Below are positions 25,740 to 33,636 of a stretch of DNA of 64,000 nucleotides, one piece after another; within the stretch, counting starts at the first letter, position 1, and each line of letters opens with the position of its first letter. The translations under genes were made by a program, and so were the position numbers. Under the pieces are notes generated by a model, which was not told where the DNA came from, searched no databases, and was given only the letters and a program-made list of their open reading frames with translations. Location: assembly GCF_000424445.1 (NCBI RefSeq), contig NZ_AUJX01000014.1, forward strand, positions 1 to 64,000, read 5' to 3'. This DNA comes from Oribacterium sp. NK2B42. GTDB lineage: Bacteria; Bacillota; Clostridia; Lachnospirales; Lachnospiraceae.

Positions 25740-27564
25740 GTGCCCGAATTGCGGTGGAGATCTGAGATTTGACATACCTTCACAGATGCTTAAATGTGAG
25801 CATTGTGATGCTACATTTGACCCTTATTCTGTTGAAAAGGAGCAGGATGTTGAGGAACATACTATAGAAGTGGAGGCTCCGGAGACGACTGGGGATGATG
25901 ACGGGGATGCTGTGGATTCCGCCGGTGCAGATGCCCCGGAGTTATCCGGGGAAAAAGTGGATCCTGCCGGTACTAAAGCCAAAAAGACATCCGGGAAAGC
26001 CGGAAATGAGGGAGACGCAGAGGGTAAGCGGGTTTTGCAGGTGACCATATTTACCTGTAAGAGCTGCGGTGCGGAAATATCCAGTACGAACCTGAGTGCT
26101 GCCGGATTCTGCAGCTACTGCGGACAGCCTGCGGTGTTCTCCTCAAGAATAAGTAATGAGAGGCGGCCTGAGAAGATCATCCCCTTCAAGATAGACAAGG
26201 CGGCCTGCAGGGAAAAATTTGTAAAGCGGATAAAGGGGGCGATTTATGCCCCAAAGGAGCTTACGGACCCTGAAGCATTATCAGGATTCGTAGGCGTTTA
26301 CATGCCCTACTGGGTCTACGGTTTTTCCGTTGGTCCAAAGGCTATAGTCCCTGTTTCCAAAACAAAGATGGAGGGCAGATATGAGATCACAGATAAATAC
26401 AGCCTTACCATGGATGTGGATGGACATTTTGACGGAATAGCCTTTGACGCTTCAAGCTCCTTTGATGACCACATTGCTGAGGTTATCGCCCCTTACGATG
26501 CAAAGGATATGATAGAGTTCACACCGTCCTTCCTTTGCGGCTTTTATGCGGACATCCCGGATGTGCCCTCGGATGTTTATAGGGATGATGCGGAGATTTA
26601 TGTCCTTGAGCATACCTTTGAAATGATAGACAAGGAGTGTAATAAGAAGGGCTTTAATCGAGATAATCTGGGATCCGGAGTCAAAAAAGCAGAGGATGTG
26701 GTGAAGCTTAAATATAACGGGGAAAAGGAAGCGATGCTTCCGGTGTGGTTCCTTACCTACAGGAAGGGAGACCGTGTATGTTATTCTGTCATGAATGGTG
26801 TTACCGGAAAGCTTTCCGCAGATATACCGGTGGATTTTAAGTCCTTCTATATCGCTTCCTTCCTTATGGCGATACCTATCTTTTTCCTCCTTAACCTGCA
26901 GTTCACCATTCAGCCCGGATCCGTGCTGATCTTCGCCATGATCATGGCGTTGGTGACGGCAATCCTGTATCTTACAGAGATAGATAAGATCGAGAAGCAG
27001 GAGGACCCTGCGGAAGACCAGGGTTATGTGGCTGCGAGATGCAGAGGAGTCTTTAAGGACGGTTCAAAGGTAGAATCCAATGCCTACAAAGAGTTCAAAT
27101 CAAAAACCGCAGAGAAGAAGACCTATCAGCCCGGAGGCTGCGGATCGATACTTGGATATCTTTTTGTAGCCTATTGGGGACTGGAGATGATCCTGGGAGT
27201 CATATTTATATTGATGGAGTACTGGTATATAGTTGTGGGCATCCTTTTCGTACTGGCAATATTCGTGTTCTATATCTACATGACAGACAGTAAGAAGGCT
27301 GACAAGGCAAAGGCTGCCGGTGACAAGAAGGCAGCCAAAAAATACAGCTACACAGAGATGGCGGGAGTGATAATAGGACTTGTTATAGCCGGTGTGGTGA
27401 TCATATGGAATCCTGTGGAAGACATCATTTTTTATGCAGCAAGTACTGCGGTTTTCGCAGGCATAGTTTACACCATTACAGGAATCATAAAGAAGTACAA
27501 CATTTTGTCCACACATCCCATACCGGAGTACTTTGACAGGGAAGGAGGTAACATTCATGCTTAA
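25732..27564 (+). CDS. Zinc-ribbon membrane protein of unknown function
   Basis: A 610-residue protein with two zinc ribbons: CPNCGG/CEHCD at residues 4-26 and CKSCG/CSYCG at about 106-132, separated by an acidic, low-complexity linker. A soluble domain of about 200 residues follows (PYWVYGF), then five to six membrane helices in the C-terminal third (SFYIASFLMAIPIFFLL onward). This TFIIB-type-ribbon plus membrane layout is frequent in Firmicutes, often beside TPM-domain proteins as here. No enzymatic motif is recognised. It overlaps citG and the next gene, so it is co-transcribed inside the citrate lyase cluster without an obvious functional link. Confidence 0.75.
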   Translation: MYECPNCGGDLRFDIPSQMLKCEHCDATFDPYSVEKEQDVEEHTIEVEAPETTGDDDGDAVDSAGADAPELSGEKVDPAGTKAKKTSGKAGNEGDAEGKRVLQVTIFTCKSCGAEISSTNLSAAGFCSYCGQPAVFSSRISNERRPEKIIPFKIDKAACREKFVKRIKGAIYAPKELTDPEALSGFVGVYMPYWVYGFSVGPKAIVPVSKTKMEGRYEITDKYSLTMDVDGHFDGIAFDASSSFDDHIAEVIAPYDAKDMIEFTPSFLCGFYADIPDVPSDVYRDDAEIYVLEHTFEMIDKECNKKGFNRDNLGSGVKKAEDVVKLKYNGEKEAMLPVWFLTYRKGDRVCYSVMNGVTGKLSADIPVDFKSFYIASFLMAIPIFFLLNLQFTIQPGSVLIFAMIMALVTAILYLTEIDKIEKQEDPAEDQGYVAARCRGVFKDGSKVESNAYKEFKSKTAEKKTYQPGGCGSILGYLFVAYWGLEMILGVIFILMEYWYIVVGILFVLAIFVFYIYMTDSKKADKAKAAGDKKAAKKYSYTEMAGVIIGLVIAGVVIIWNPVEDIIFYAASTAVFAGIVYTITGIIKKYNILSTHPIPEYFDREGGNIHA

Positions 27565-28459
27565 GAATAAAACAAAGCTTATGGGCTTGTTACTGACCGA
27601 TCTAACTCTTAAAAATATCATCAAACAATATAAGGCGAATGAGGCAAATATCAGAAACAACAGGGTATCAGCCTTTATGAGAGCTCTTTTGGGGATGCTT
27701 GTCCTTATATTCATTTTCGCATCGGAAAGTATTGCCGGGGAGGTGAAGTATACTAACCCCGAAACAAATTATGTGGTTTATATTGATGACGCTGCGAACC
27801 TCCTTACCGATGATGAAGAAAACAGCCTTTCCGAAAAAATGACAGGCATCACGGAATACGGTAATGCAGCCTTTGTTACCAATGAAGAAGCTCATAGTGA
27901 ATCAACCGCCTACTATACCGAGGACAGATATCAGGAGCTGTTTGACTGGGACAGCGGAACCATGTTCATGATCGATATGGCGGACAGAGAGATTTTTATA
28001 CACAGTGACGGAGATGTATACGGTATTGTAAATAACGACAGAGCAGAGACTATAACGGATAATGCCTACAGACTTGCAGGGAAGGGTGATTACTTTGGCT
28101 GCGCATCCCTTGTTTTTGAACAGATACTGAAGGTGCTGGAGGGCGGACGTATAGCACAGCCCATGAAGTACACCAGTAATGCTGTCCTTGCCATCATCCT
28201 TGCGTTGCTTATAAATTACGGTCTTCTTACATTTTCAAGAAGAGCATACAAGAGAGAGATAAGAAGTGATGAGGTTCTGGTACATGCGGTGAACAGCTTT
28301 ATATTGGGTGCCAGCGTGGAGCAGTTCCTGAGACAGACCAAGAAATATATACCGCCTTCATCCAGCAGTGGTGGAAGCCATCGCAGCGGAGGCGGCTTCA
28401 GTGGCGGCGGTGGCGGAGGCGGCGGCCACCACGGCGGTGGCGGCGGACATCGTTTCTGA
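27557..28459 (+). CDS. TPM-domain (YgcG-like) membrane protein with Gly/His-rich tail
   Basis: About 300 residues. A hydrophobic segment (about 38-58) exports a TPM-type domain (VYIDDAANLLTDDEENSLSEKM is its usual start), a second membrane helix follows (AVLAIILALLINYGLLTF), and the C-terminus is a glycine/histidine run ending in GGGGGHRF. The ATG at 27557 is chosen because GGAGGT lies seven bases upstream; the frame is open from 27533. TPM proteins are linked to membrane-protein quality control or phosphatase activity; the exact role is unknown. It pairs with the zinc-ribbon gene, which it overlaps by 8 bp. Confidence 0.75.
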   Translation: MLKNKTKLMGLLLTDLTLKNIIKQYKANEANIRNNRVSAFMRALLGMLVLIFIFASESIAGEVKYTNPETNYVVYIDDAANLLTDDEENSLSEKMTGITEYGNAAFVTNEEAHSESTAYYTEDRYQELFDWDSGTMFMIDMADREIFIHSDGDVYGIVNNDRAETITDNAYRLAGKGDYFGCASLVFEQILKVLEGGRIAQPMKYTSNAVLAIILALLINYGLLTFSRRAYKREIRSDEVLVHAVNSFILGASVEQFLRQTKKYIPPSSSSGGSHRSGGGFSGGGGGGGGHHGGGGGHRF

Positions 28460-28464
28460 GTGGA

Positions 28465-28559
28465 GTAGTTTTCCATCGGGAAAACTACGACCGATATGGC
28501 GAGAGCAAAGCTCTCGTCCCGAAGGGATCAGGTGAAGGCCTTCCTTGGGCCGAACCTGA
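28465..28559 (+). repeat. Three-hairpin structured module R (copy 1), in the citC leader
   Basis: In order: hairpin GTAGTTTTCC-ATCG-GGAAAACTAC, linker GACCGATATGG, hairpin CGAGAGC-AAA-GCTCTCG, mini-hairpin TCCC-GAA-GGGA, and a long hairpin TCAGG...CCTGA with symmetric GAA internal loops. The same order recurs at 32698-32792 with compensated stem changes and near-identical linkers. It ends seven bases before the citC ribosome site AAAAAGGAG, so it would be part of the citC leader. Confidence 0.75.
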
Positions 28560-28574
28560 CCAAAAAGGAGAGTT

Positions 28575-29780
28575 ATGGCAGAGGCAAATTATTCTATAAC
28601 ATCAGTCGGTCCCGGTGACCGATATATGAAAACACAGGTGGAGGCCCTCCTTGAAAAAGAAGGCATCCACTTAGATAAAAATCTGGATTACACGGCAGCC
28701 ATGCTGGACGATGATTACAATGTCATCGCTACCGGCAGCTGTTTCGGAAACACTCTGAGATGCATGGCGGTAAGCTCCGACCATCAGGGAGAAGCCCTGA
28801 TGAACGATATCGTATCCCATCTTATCGAATATCAGTTCGGCAGAGGTAACTATCATATCTTTCTTTATACTAAATGCAACACAGCTCTTTTCTTCAACAG
28901 CCTCGGCTTTAAAGAAATAGCCCGTATGGAAGAATGCAATATCGTATTCATGGAAAACAAGAGAACCGGCTTCAGGGATTATCTTGAGAATCTAAAGAAG
29001 GAGACATTGGCACAGCTTAAGGAAATGGATTTTGAAAAAGCTAAGGCTTACGAAACCCTGCTTGAAAATGATGCATCAGCTTCTGGAAGCGGTATTGCAG
29101 AAAACCCTGCGACACAGGCAGGTTCATCTGACACTGCTTCAGTAATGAGAAGCGACGCTCCGGGTCTCAAGGTATCAGCAATCGTGATGAATGCAAATCC
29201 TTTCACCCTCGGTCACAGATATCTTGTAGAAAAAGCCATGGAGAACTGCGACATACTCCATCTCTTCATGGTCTCCGAAGATGCGAGCCTTGTACCATTC
29301 GCCGTAAGACGTAAGCTTATAGAAGAAGGCACTGCTGACCTGAAGGGAATCATATATCATGACTCGGGCTCCTATATCATAAGCTCCGCAACCTTCCCGG
29401 CCTACTTCCAAAAAGGCGATAATGCTGTCATAAAGAGCCAGGCGGGAATAGACCTTCACGTATTCGAGGGAATTGCAAACAAACTCCATATCAATTCCCG
29501 ATTCGTAGGAGATGAGCCCACCTCACTTGTAACAGGCATCTACAACGACATCATGTCCGAAGCCCTGCCCAAAGCCGGCATAGAATGCAACATAGTCCCC
29601 AGAAAGGAACATGACGGAAAAGCAATCTCTGCCTCCACCGTCAGAAAGTACATTCATGACGGAGAGCTTGAAAGCATAAAAAACCTTGTTCCTGAGACGA
29701 CATACAAATACTTCACTAGCGACGAAGCAAAAGAGGTAATTGATAAAATCAAAAGTGAAACAGATGTGATTCATTATTAA
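28575..29780 (+). CDS. citC: [Citrate lyase] ligase (acetylates the ACP)
   Basis: A 401-residue CitC. The N-terminal about 130 residues form a GNAT-like acyl-transfer region (MAVSSDHQGEALMNDIVSHL), and the C-terminal part is the nucleotidyltransferase-type ligase with MNANPFTLGHRYLVEKA near 203-219 and SASTVRKYI near the end. A short Ser/Ala-rich linker (about 165-192) joins them. It activates citrate lyase by acetylating the prosthetic group at ATP expense. It is usually the first cit gene; here it is last, behind two unrelated genes and a structured repeat. AAGGAGAGTT precedes the ATG. Confidence 0.93.
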   Translation: MAEANYSITSVGPGDRYMKTQVEALLEKEGIHLDKNLDYTAAMLDDDYNVIATGSCFGNTLRCMAVSSDHQGEALMNDIVSHLIEYQFGRGNYHIFLYTKCNTALFFNSLGFKEIARMEECNIVFMENKRTGFRDYLENLKKETLAQLKEMDFEKAKAYETLLENDASASGSGIAENPATQAGSSDTASVMRSDAPGLKVSAIVMNANPFTLGHRYLVEKAMENCDILHLFMVSEDASLVPFAVRRKLIEEGTADLKGIIYHDSGSYIISSATFPAYFQKGDNAVIKSQAGIDLHVFEGIANKLHINSRFVGDEPTSLVTGIYNDIMSEALPKAGIECNIVPRKEHDGKAISASTVRKYIHDGELESIKNLVPETTYKYFTSDEAKEVIDKIKSETDVIHY

Positions 29781-30216
29781 TGAAAATTAGGCCGGAGGCG
29801 GAGGGCATCCATCTGAATGCGTTGAGCTGAGTCGAGAAAAATCAAACTTGGACATCTTAGCGGCTCTTGGTTCCCTTTTCCTTAGCTCCCTCGCCAAGTC
29901 TGAGTTTTCATAAAAGTAAACTCAGACATTGGCGAGGGCCTAGAGCCGCTTAGATGTCCAAGTTTAGATTTTTCCGACGAAGCGACTCGCATTCAGATGG
30001 ATGCCCTCCGCCTCCGGCCGACCGATCGAGAAGAATGAAAAAAGTCAATGAAAGTATTGCAAAATCGATGCCGATGTATTAAAATACATCAGTATTTTGT
30101 GAGCTCGAGTGCCGGAATGGCTTATCATGGTGCCACAAAGCACGAGAATTTAATTAAAAAAAGATAAACAAACCGAATAGAAATATTCAGTAGTTTCATT
30201 TATTTAGGAGGATTTT
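29781..30216. other. 436-bp spacer between citC and efp, mostly one long hairpin
   Basis: The left two thirds are an extended three-segment inverted repeat (29791-30018). After it come CCGACCGAT, an element shared with the R modules, and an AT-rich stretch leading to the efp ribosome site. No gene is seen. Confidence 0.6.
29791..30018. repeat. 228-nt near-perfect long hairpin
   Basis: The outer arms 29791-29820 and 29989-30018 are a perfect 30-bp match. A middle stem of about 30 bp (AAACTTGGACATCT with AGATGTCCAAGTTT) and an inner stem of about 20 bp (CCCTCGCCAA with TTGGCGAGGG) follow, with a 10-nt loop TCATAAAAGT. Only a few bulges interrupt it. It could terminate citC, act as an RNA element, or be a palindromic repeat. 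Confidence 0.75.
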
Positions 30217-30774
30217 ATGGTATCAGCAGGTGATTTCAGAAACGGTGTCACACTCGAGATCGAAGGTCAGGTGGTTCAGATCATTGAGTTCCAGCACGTT
30301 AAGCCGGGTAAGGGAGCAGCTTTCGTAAGAACAAAGCTTAAAAACGTAATCAACGGTGGTGTAACAGAGCGTACATTCCGTCCTACAGAGAAGTTCCCTC
30401 CAGCACACATCGACAGACAGGATATGCAGTATCTTTATGATGACGGTGAGATGTACAACTTCATGAATCCTGAAACATTTGAGCAGATCGCTCTTTCACA
30501 CGATGAGATCGCTGATTCCATGAAGTTCGTTAAGGAGAACGAGACAGTTCGAGTTGATTCATATCAGGGCAAGGTATTCGCAGTAGAGCCACCTCTTAAG
30601 GTTACTCTTGAGGTTACACATACAGAACCGGGTGTAAAGGGCAATACAGCTACAGGTGCTACAAAGCCTGCAACTCTTGAGACAGGTGTTGATATCCAGG
30701 TTCCTCTTTTCATCAATATCGGAGACAAGGTTATCGTTTCAACACAGACAGGTCAGTACGAGTCTCGCGGCTAA
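30217..30774 (+). CDS. efp: Elongation factor P
   Basis: A 185-residue EF-P with the three-domain length and order: an N-terminal KOW-like domain with the loop KPGKGAAF at 30-37 whose lysine contacts the ribosomal P-site tRNA, then two OB-like domains ending in [17 protein letters not shown]. It relieves stalling at proline runs. TTAGGAGGA precedes the ATG. It is followed by two hairpin terminators. Confidence 0.97.
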   Translation: MVSAGDFRNGVTLEIEGQVVQIIEFQHVKPGKGAAFVRTKLKNVINGGVTERTFRPTEKFPPAHIDRQDMQYLYDDGEMYNFMNPETFEQIALSHDEIADSMKFVKENETVRVDSYQGKVFAVEPPLKVTLEVTHTEPGVKGNTATGATKPATLETGVDIQVPLFINIGDKVIVSTQTGQYESRG

Positions 30775-30794
30775 TTTTAGTTAAATAAAGATTT

Positions 30795-30849
30795 ACGGAG
30801 AAATCTCCGTTTTTGAGAAAGGTTTCCCGAAAGGAAACCTTTTTCTTTT
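30795..30849 (+). terminator. Tandem terminators after efp
   Basis: ACGGAGA-AA-TCTCCGTTTTT is followed directly by AAAGGTTTCC-CGAA-AGGAAACCTTTTTC. Both are short stems with T runs. Confidence 0.8.
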
Positions 30850-30887
30850 ACTGTAATAAAAATGTTTTATCATAAAGGAGTTTTACA

Positions 30888-32693
30888 TTGACTACCATAC
30901 TTAATGTTATCGGAGATGCGGTAAGAACGGGTTTTGCACTTTGCGGTTATGATTCAGAGCTTGGAAAGGTGACTGTTTCCAATCGTCCTGATCTTTGCGA
31001 GTACCAGTGTAACGGTGCCATGGCCGGCGCTAAGCAGTATCACAAAAAGCCTATTGATATCGCAAATGAAGTTGTAGAAAAGCTTAAGGATATGAAGAGA
31101 GATGATATCCTTATGTTCTCAGAAGTTTCAGCGGTTATGCCCGGATTCATAAACATTAACCTGTCACAGGAGCTGGTTAAGAAATACCTTAACGAGATGA
31201 CCTTCCGTGAGGATCTGGGACTTGATGCCCATGAGGGAAAGAAAATCATCGTAGATTACGGCGGAGCCAATGTTGCAAAGCCACTTCATGTTGGACACCT
31301 TCGTTCCGCTGTTATCGGAGAAACCATCAAGAGAATGGCTAAGCAGCAGGGAAATGAAGTTATAGGTGATGTTCACCTCGGGGACTGGGGACTTCAGATG
31401 GGACTTATCATAGCTGAGCTTGAGGACAGAGGACAGCTTGATGAAGAACTTGATATAGCACAGCTTGAGGAGATATATCCTTTCGCTTCCGGTAAAGCAA
31501 AGGAAAAGAATGAGGACGGAACACTGGTTAATCCGGAGTTCGCGGAACGTGCTCATACCGCAACTGTAAAGCTTCAGGAGGGTGACCCTAAGTACCGTGA
31601 GGTATGGAAGAGAATCATGGAAGTTTCTGTAGCTGATCTCAAGAAGAACTATGGAAACCTTGATGTTCATTTTGATCTATGGAAGGGAGAAAGCGATGCC
31701 CAACAGTATATTCCGGGACTTATACAGGATCTTATTGAAAAGGGTCTTGCCTATGAATCTCAGGGAGCTCTGGTGGTTGATGTAAATGAGCCCGAGGATC
31801 CTAAAGAGATACCTCCATGTATGGTACGAAAATCTGACGGAGGTGCCCTTTACGCCACATCAGATCTTGGTACCATCATTGAACGTGAAAAGCTCTATAA
31901 GCCGGATGAATACATTTACATTGCGGACAGTCGTCAGTCACTTCACTATACTCAGTTCTTCAGAGTTGCCCGCAAGGCAGGTTATGTAAGACCTGATGAG
32001 GAACTTAAGTTCATAGGCTTTGGCACCATGAACGGTAAGGACGGAAAGCCTTTCAAGACCCGTGAAGGCGGTGTGCTCCGGCTTGAGAAGCTCATAGCGG
32101 AGACCAATGCAAGGGTTCTTGACAGGATCAGGGAATCAAGGGGAGATGAGATAAGTCCTGAGGAAGCTGAAAAGATCGCTTCCATTGTAGGTCTGGCTGC
32201 CCTTAAGTACGGTGATCTCAGTAACCAGGCTACAAAGGATTATATCTTTGATCTTGATAAATTCACTGCATTTGAAGGAAATACCGGACCATATATCCTT
32301 TATACTATTGTCCGTATAAGCTCTATTATTCGTAAATTTATGCAGGAACAGGGCATGGGGGATGATATATCGGTAAAGGATTATATTAAAGCTCACGCCG
32401 TGGACTTTGAGATCCTTCCTGTAGAGGATAAGAGCGGACACACTCTGGAAACACTCCTCACAAGATATCAGGATGAGATAAAAGGTGCATGGAGAGAGCT
32501 TGCACCTCATCGTATATGTTCATATATTTATGAAGTGTCCAATGCTTTCAACAGCTTTTATCATGACGTTAAGTTCCTGAGCGAGTCTGATGAGAAAAAG
32601 AAGTATGGCTACATGAGCCTTCTCATGCTCACCTGGAAGACCCTCACCACCTGCATAGAAACCTTAGGATTTTCTGCTCCGGAAAGGATGTGA
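30888..32693 (+). CDS. argS: Arginyl-tRNA synthetase
   Basis: A 601-residue class I synthetase. GGANVAKPLHVGHLRSAVIG contains the HIGH-type motif (HVGH) and is preceded by an N-terminal tRNA-recognition domain (about 1-110). GKPFKTREGG replaces KMSKS as in many ArgRS. The C-terminal anticodon-binding DALR domain ends in GFSAPERM. The start is TTG at 30888 with AAGGAG seven bases upstream. It is followed closely by structured repeats. Confidence 0.95.
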   Translation: MTTILNVIGDAVRTGFALCGYDSELGKVTVSNRPDLCEYQCNGAMAGAKQYHKKPIDIANEVVEKLKDMKRDDILMFSEVSAVMPGFININLSQELVKKYLNEMTFREDLGLDAHEGKKIIVDYGGANVAKPLHVGHLRSAVIGETIKRMAKQQGNEVIGDVHLGDWGLQMGLIIAELEDRGQLDEELDIAQLEEIYPFASGKAKEKNEDGTLVNPEFAERAHTATVKLQEGDPKYREVWKRIMEVSVADLKKNYGNLDVHFDLWKGESDAQQYIPGLIQDLIEKGLAYESQGALVVDVNEPEDPKEIPPCMVRKSDGGALYATSDLGTIIEREKLYKPDEYIYIADSRQSLHYTQFFRVARKAGYVRPDEELKFIGFGTMNGKDGKPFKTREGGVLRLEKLIAETNARVLDRIRESRGDEISPEEAEKIASIVGLAALKYGDLSNQATKDYIFDLDKFTAFEGNTGPYILYTIVRISSIIRKFMQEQGMGDDISVKDYIKAHAVDFEILPVEDKSGHTLETLLTRYQDEIKGAWRELAPHRICSYIYEVSNAFNSFYHDVKFLSESDEKKKYGYMSLLMLTWKTLTTCIETLGFSAPERM

Positions 32694-32697
32694 GGGA

Positions 32698-32792
32698 GGA
32701 GTTTTGCATCAGCAAAACTCCGACCGATATGGCAAGAGCGGAGCTCTTGTCCCGAAGGGATCAGGTGAAGGCCTTCCCCAGGCCGAACCTGA
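32698..32792 (+). repeat. Three-hairpin structured module R (copy 2)
   Basis: GGAGTTTTGC-ATCA-GCAAAACTCC, linker GACCGATATGG, CAAGAGC-GGA-GCTCTTG, TCCC-GAA-GGGA, then TCAGG...CCTGA with GAA internal loops and loop TTCCCCA. Compared with 28465-28559 the first stem has two compensated pairs and the second has one, while linkers are unchanged. It starts five bases after the argS stop. Confidence 0.75.
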
Positions 32793-32801
32793 CCTGACAG
32801 A

Positions 32802-32998
32802 GGAGTTTTGCATCAGCAAAACTCCGACCGATATGGGGATAGGAGAAAATGCCATTGAGATGCGCTTTGCGCAGGCATTTTCGTTTGATTTCGACGAAGT
32901 CGAAACCAGCCTCGCCGGCTGGATGGCATCCTCGTTTGGAGAAACGAGGATATATTCCCGAAGGGGTCAGAAGCGGTTTTCCCCAGACCGCTTCTGAC
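32802..32998 (+). repeat. Composite module: R copy 3 interrupted by module E
   Basis: The first hairpin of R is repeated exactly (32802-32825) with its GACCGATATGG linker. Then module E follows (32843-32951), then the R tail resumes: TCCCGAAGGGG, and a hairpin TCAGAAGCGGT / ACCGCTTCTGA with the conserved loop TTTCCCCAG. E therefore stands in the place of the second R hairpin. The unit lies between argS and yfcE. Confidence 0.7.
32843..32951 (+). repeat. Multi-hairpin repeat module E (copy 2)
   Basis: This block begins GAGAAAATGCC and ends with the hairpin ATCCTCGTTT / AAACGAGGAT. It aligns end to end with the minus strand of 5982-5873. The TTCGAC-GAA-GTCGAA hairpin replaces TTCGGC-TTAC-GCCGAA, and the last stem is changed on both sides. 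Small open frames here (for instance MRFAQAFSFDF) come from the repeat and are not taken as genes. Confidence 0.75.
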
Positions 32999-33048
32999 CA
33001 GGCGGGTACGATCAATTACACCATTTCAAAAAATAGAAGAGGTTAATA

Positions 33049-33609
33049 ATGAAATATTTCATTGCCAGTGACATACACGGTTCAGCATACTGGTGCAGAA
33101 AAACATTGGAAGCCTATGGAAAGATAGGTGCGGAGCGCCTGATACTGCTCGGCGACTTACTGTACCATGGACCCAGAAACGATCTTCCCAGGGAGTATGC
33201 ACCTAAAGAGGTTATAGACATGCTGAATCCTCTGAAGGATAAAATATGGGCCGTAAGAGGAAACTGTGAAGCTGAGGTAGATCAGATGGTGCTTAAATTC
33301 CCTGTGCTTTCGGACTATGCAATACTGGTTCTGAATGGTCATACCATTTTTGCAACTCATGGGCATCTCTTTAATGAAGAAAAGCTTCCGCCTTTATCCA
33401 ACGGGGATGTGCTTCTTCACGGGCATACCCATCTTATCAATGCTGAGAAGCTTGAGAAGGACGGTGTTCACTTTTATCATTTGAATCCGGGCAGCACCTC
33501 CATTCCGAAGGGAGGAAACCCAAACAGCTATGCTCTGATAGATGGTGATGTATTCACTATATATGATTTTGAAGGAAATGTACTTAAGAGTATGGATCTG
33601 TCCTTTTAA
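33049..33609 (+). CDS. yfcE: YfcE/MJ0936-type metallophosphoesterase
   Basis: A 186-residue phosphodiesterase with all metal-binding motifs in order: SDIHGS (8-13), LGDLLYHGPRN (35-45), GNCE, THGH and HGHTH followed by LNPGSTS. It likely hydrolyses phosphodiester or phosphomonoester substrates in the cytoplasm. AGAAGAGG precedes the ATG. It stands between a repeat cluster and the signalling operon; no functional link is visible. Confidence 0.9.
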   Translation: MKYFIASDIHGSAYWCRKTLEAYGKIGAERLILLGDLLYHGPRNDLPREYAPKEVIDMLNPLKDKIWAVRGNCEAEVDQMVLKFPVLSDYAILVLNGHTIFATHGHLFNEEKLPPLSNGDVLLHGHTHLINAEKLEKDGVHFYHLNPGSTSIPKGGNPNSYALIDGDVFTIYDFEGNVLKSMDLSF

Positions 33610-33636
33610 TGACTTGTATAAAGAAGAGGTGGACTG

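Noticed and set aside
32704-32997. A 97-codon open frame in the repeat cluster (contains MRFAQAFSFDF)
   Set aside because: It runs through hairpin modules. Differences between copies preserve base pairing rather than the protein, and the corresponding frame at 5720-5965 (minus) diverges outside the repeat.
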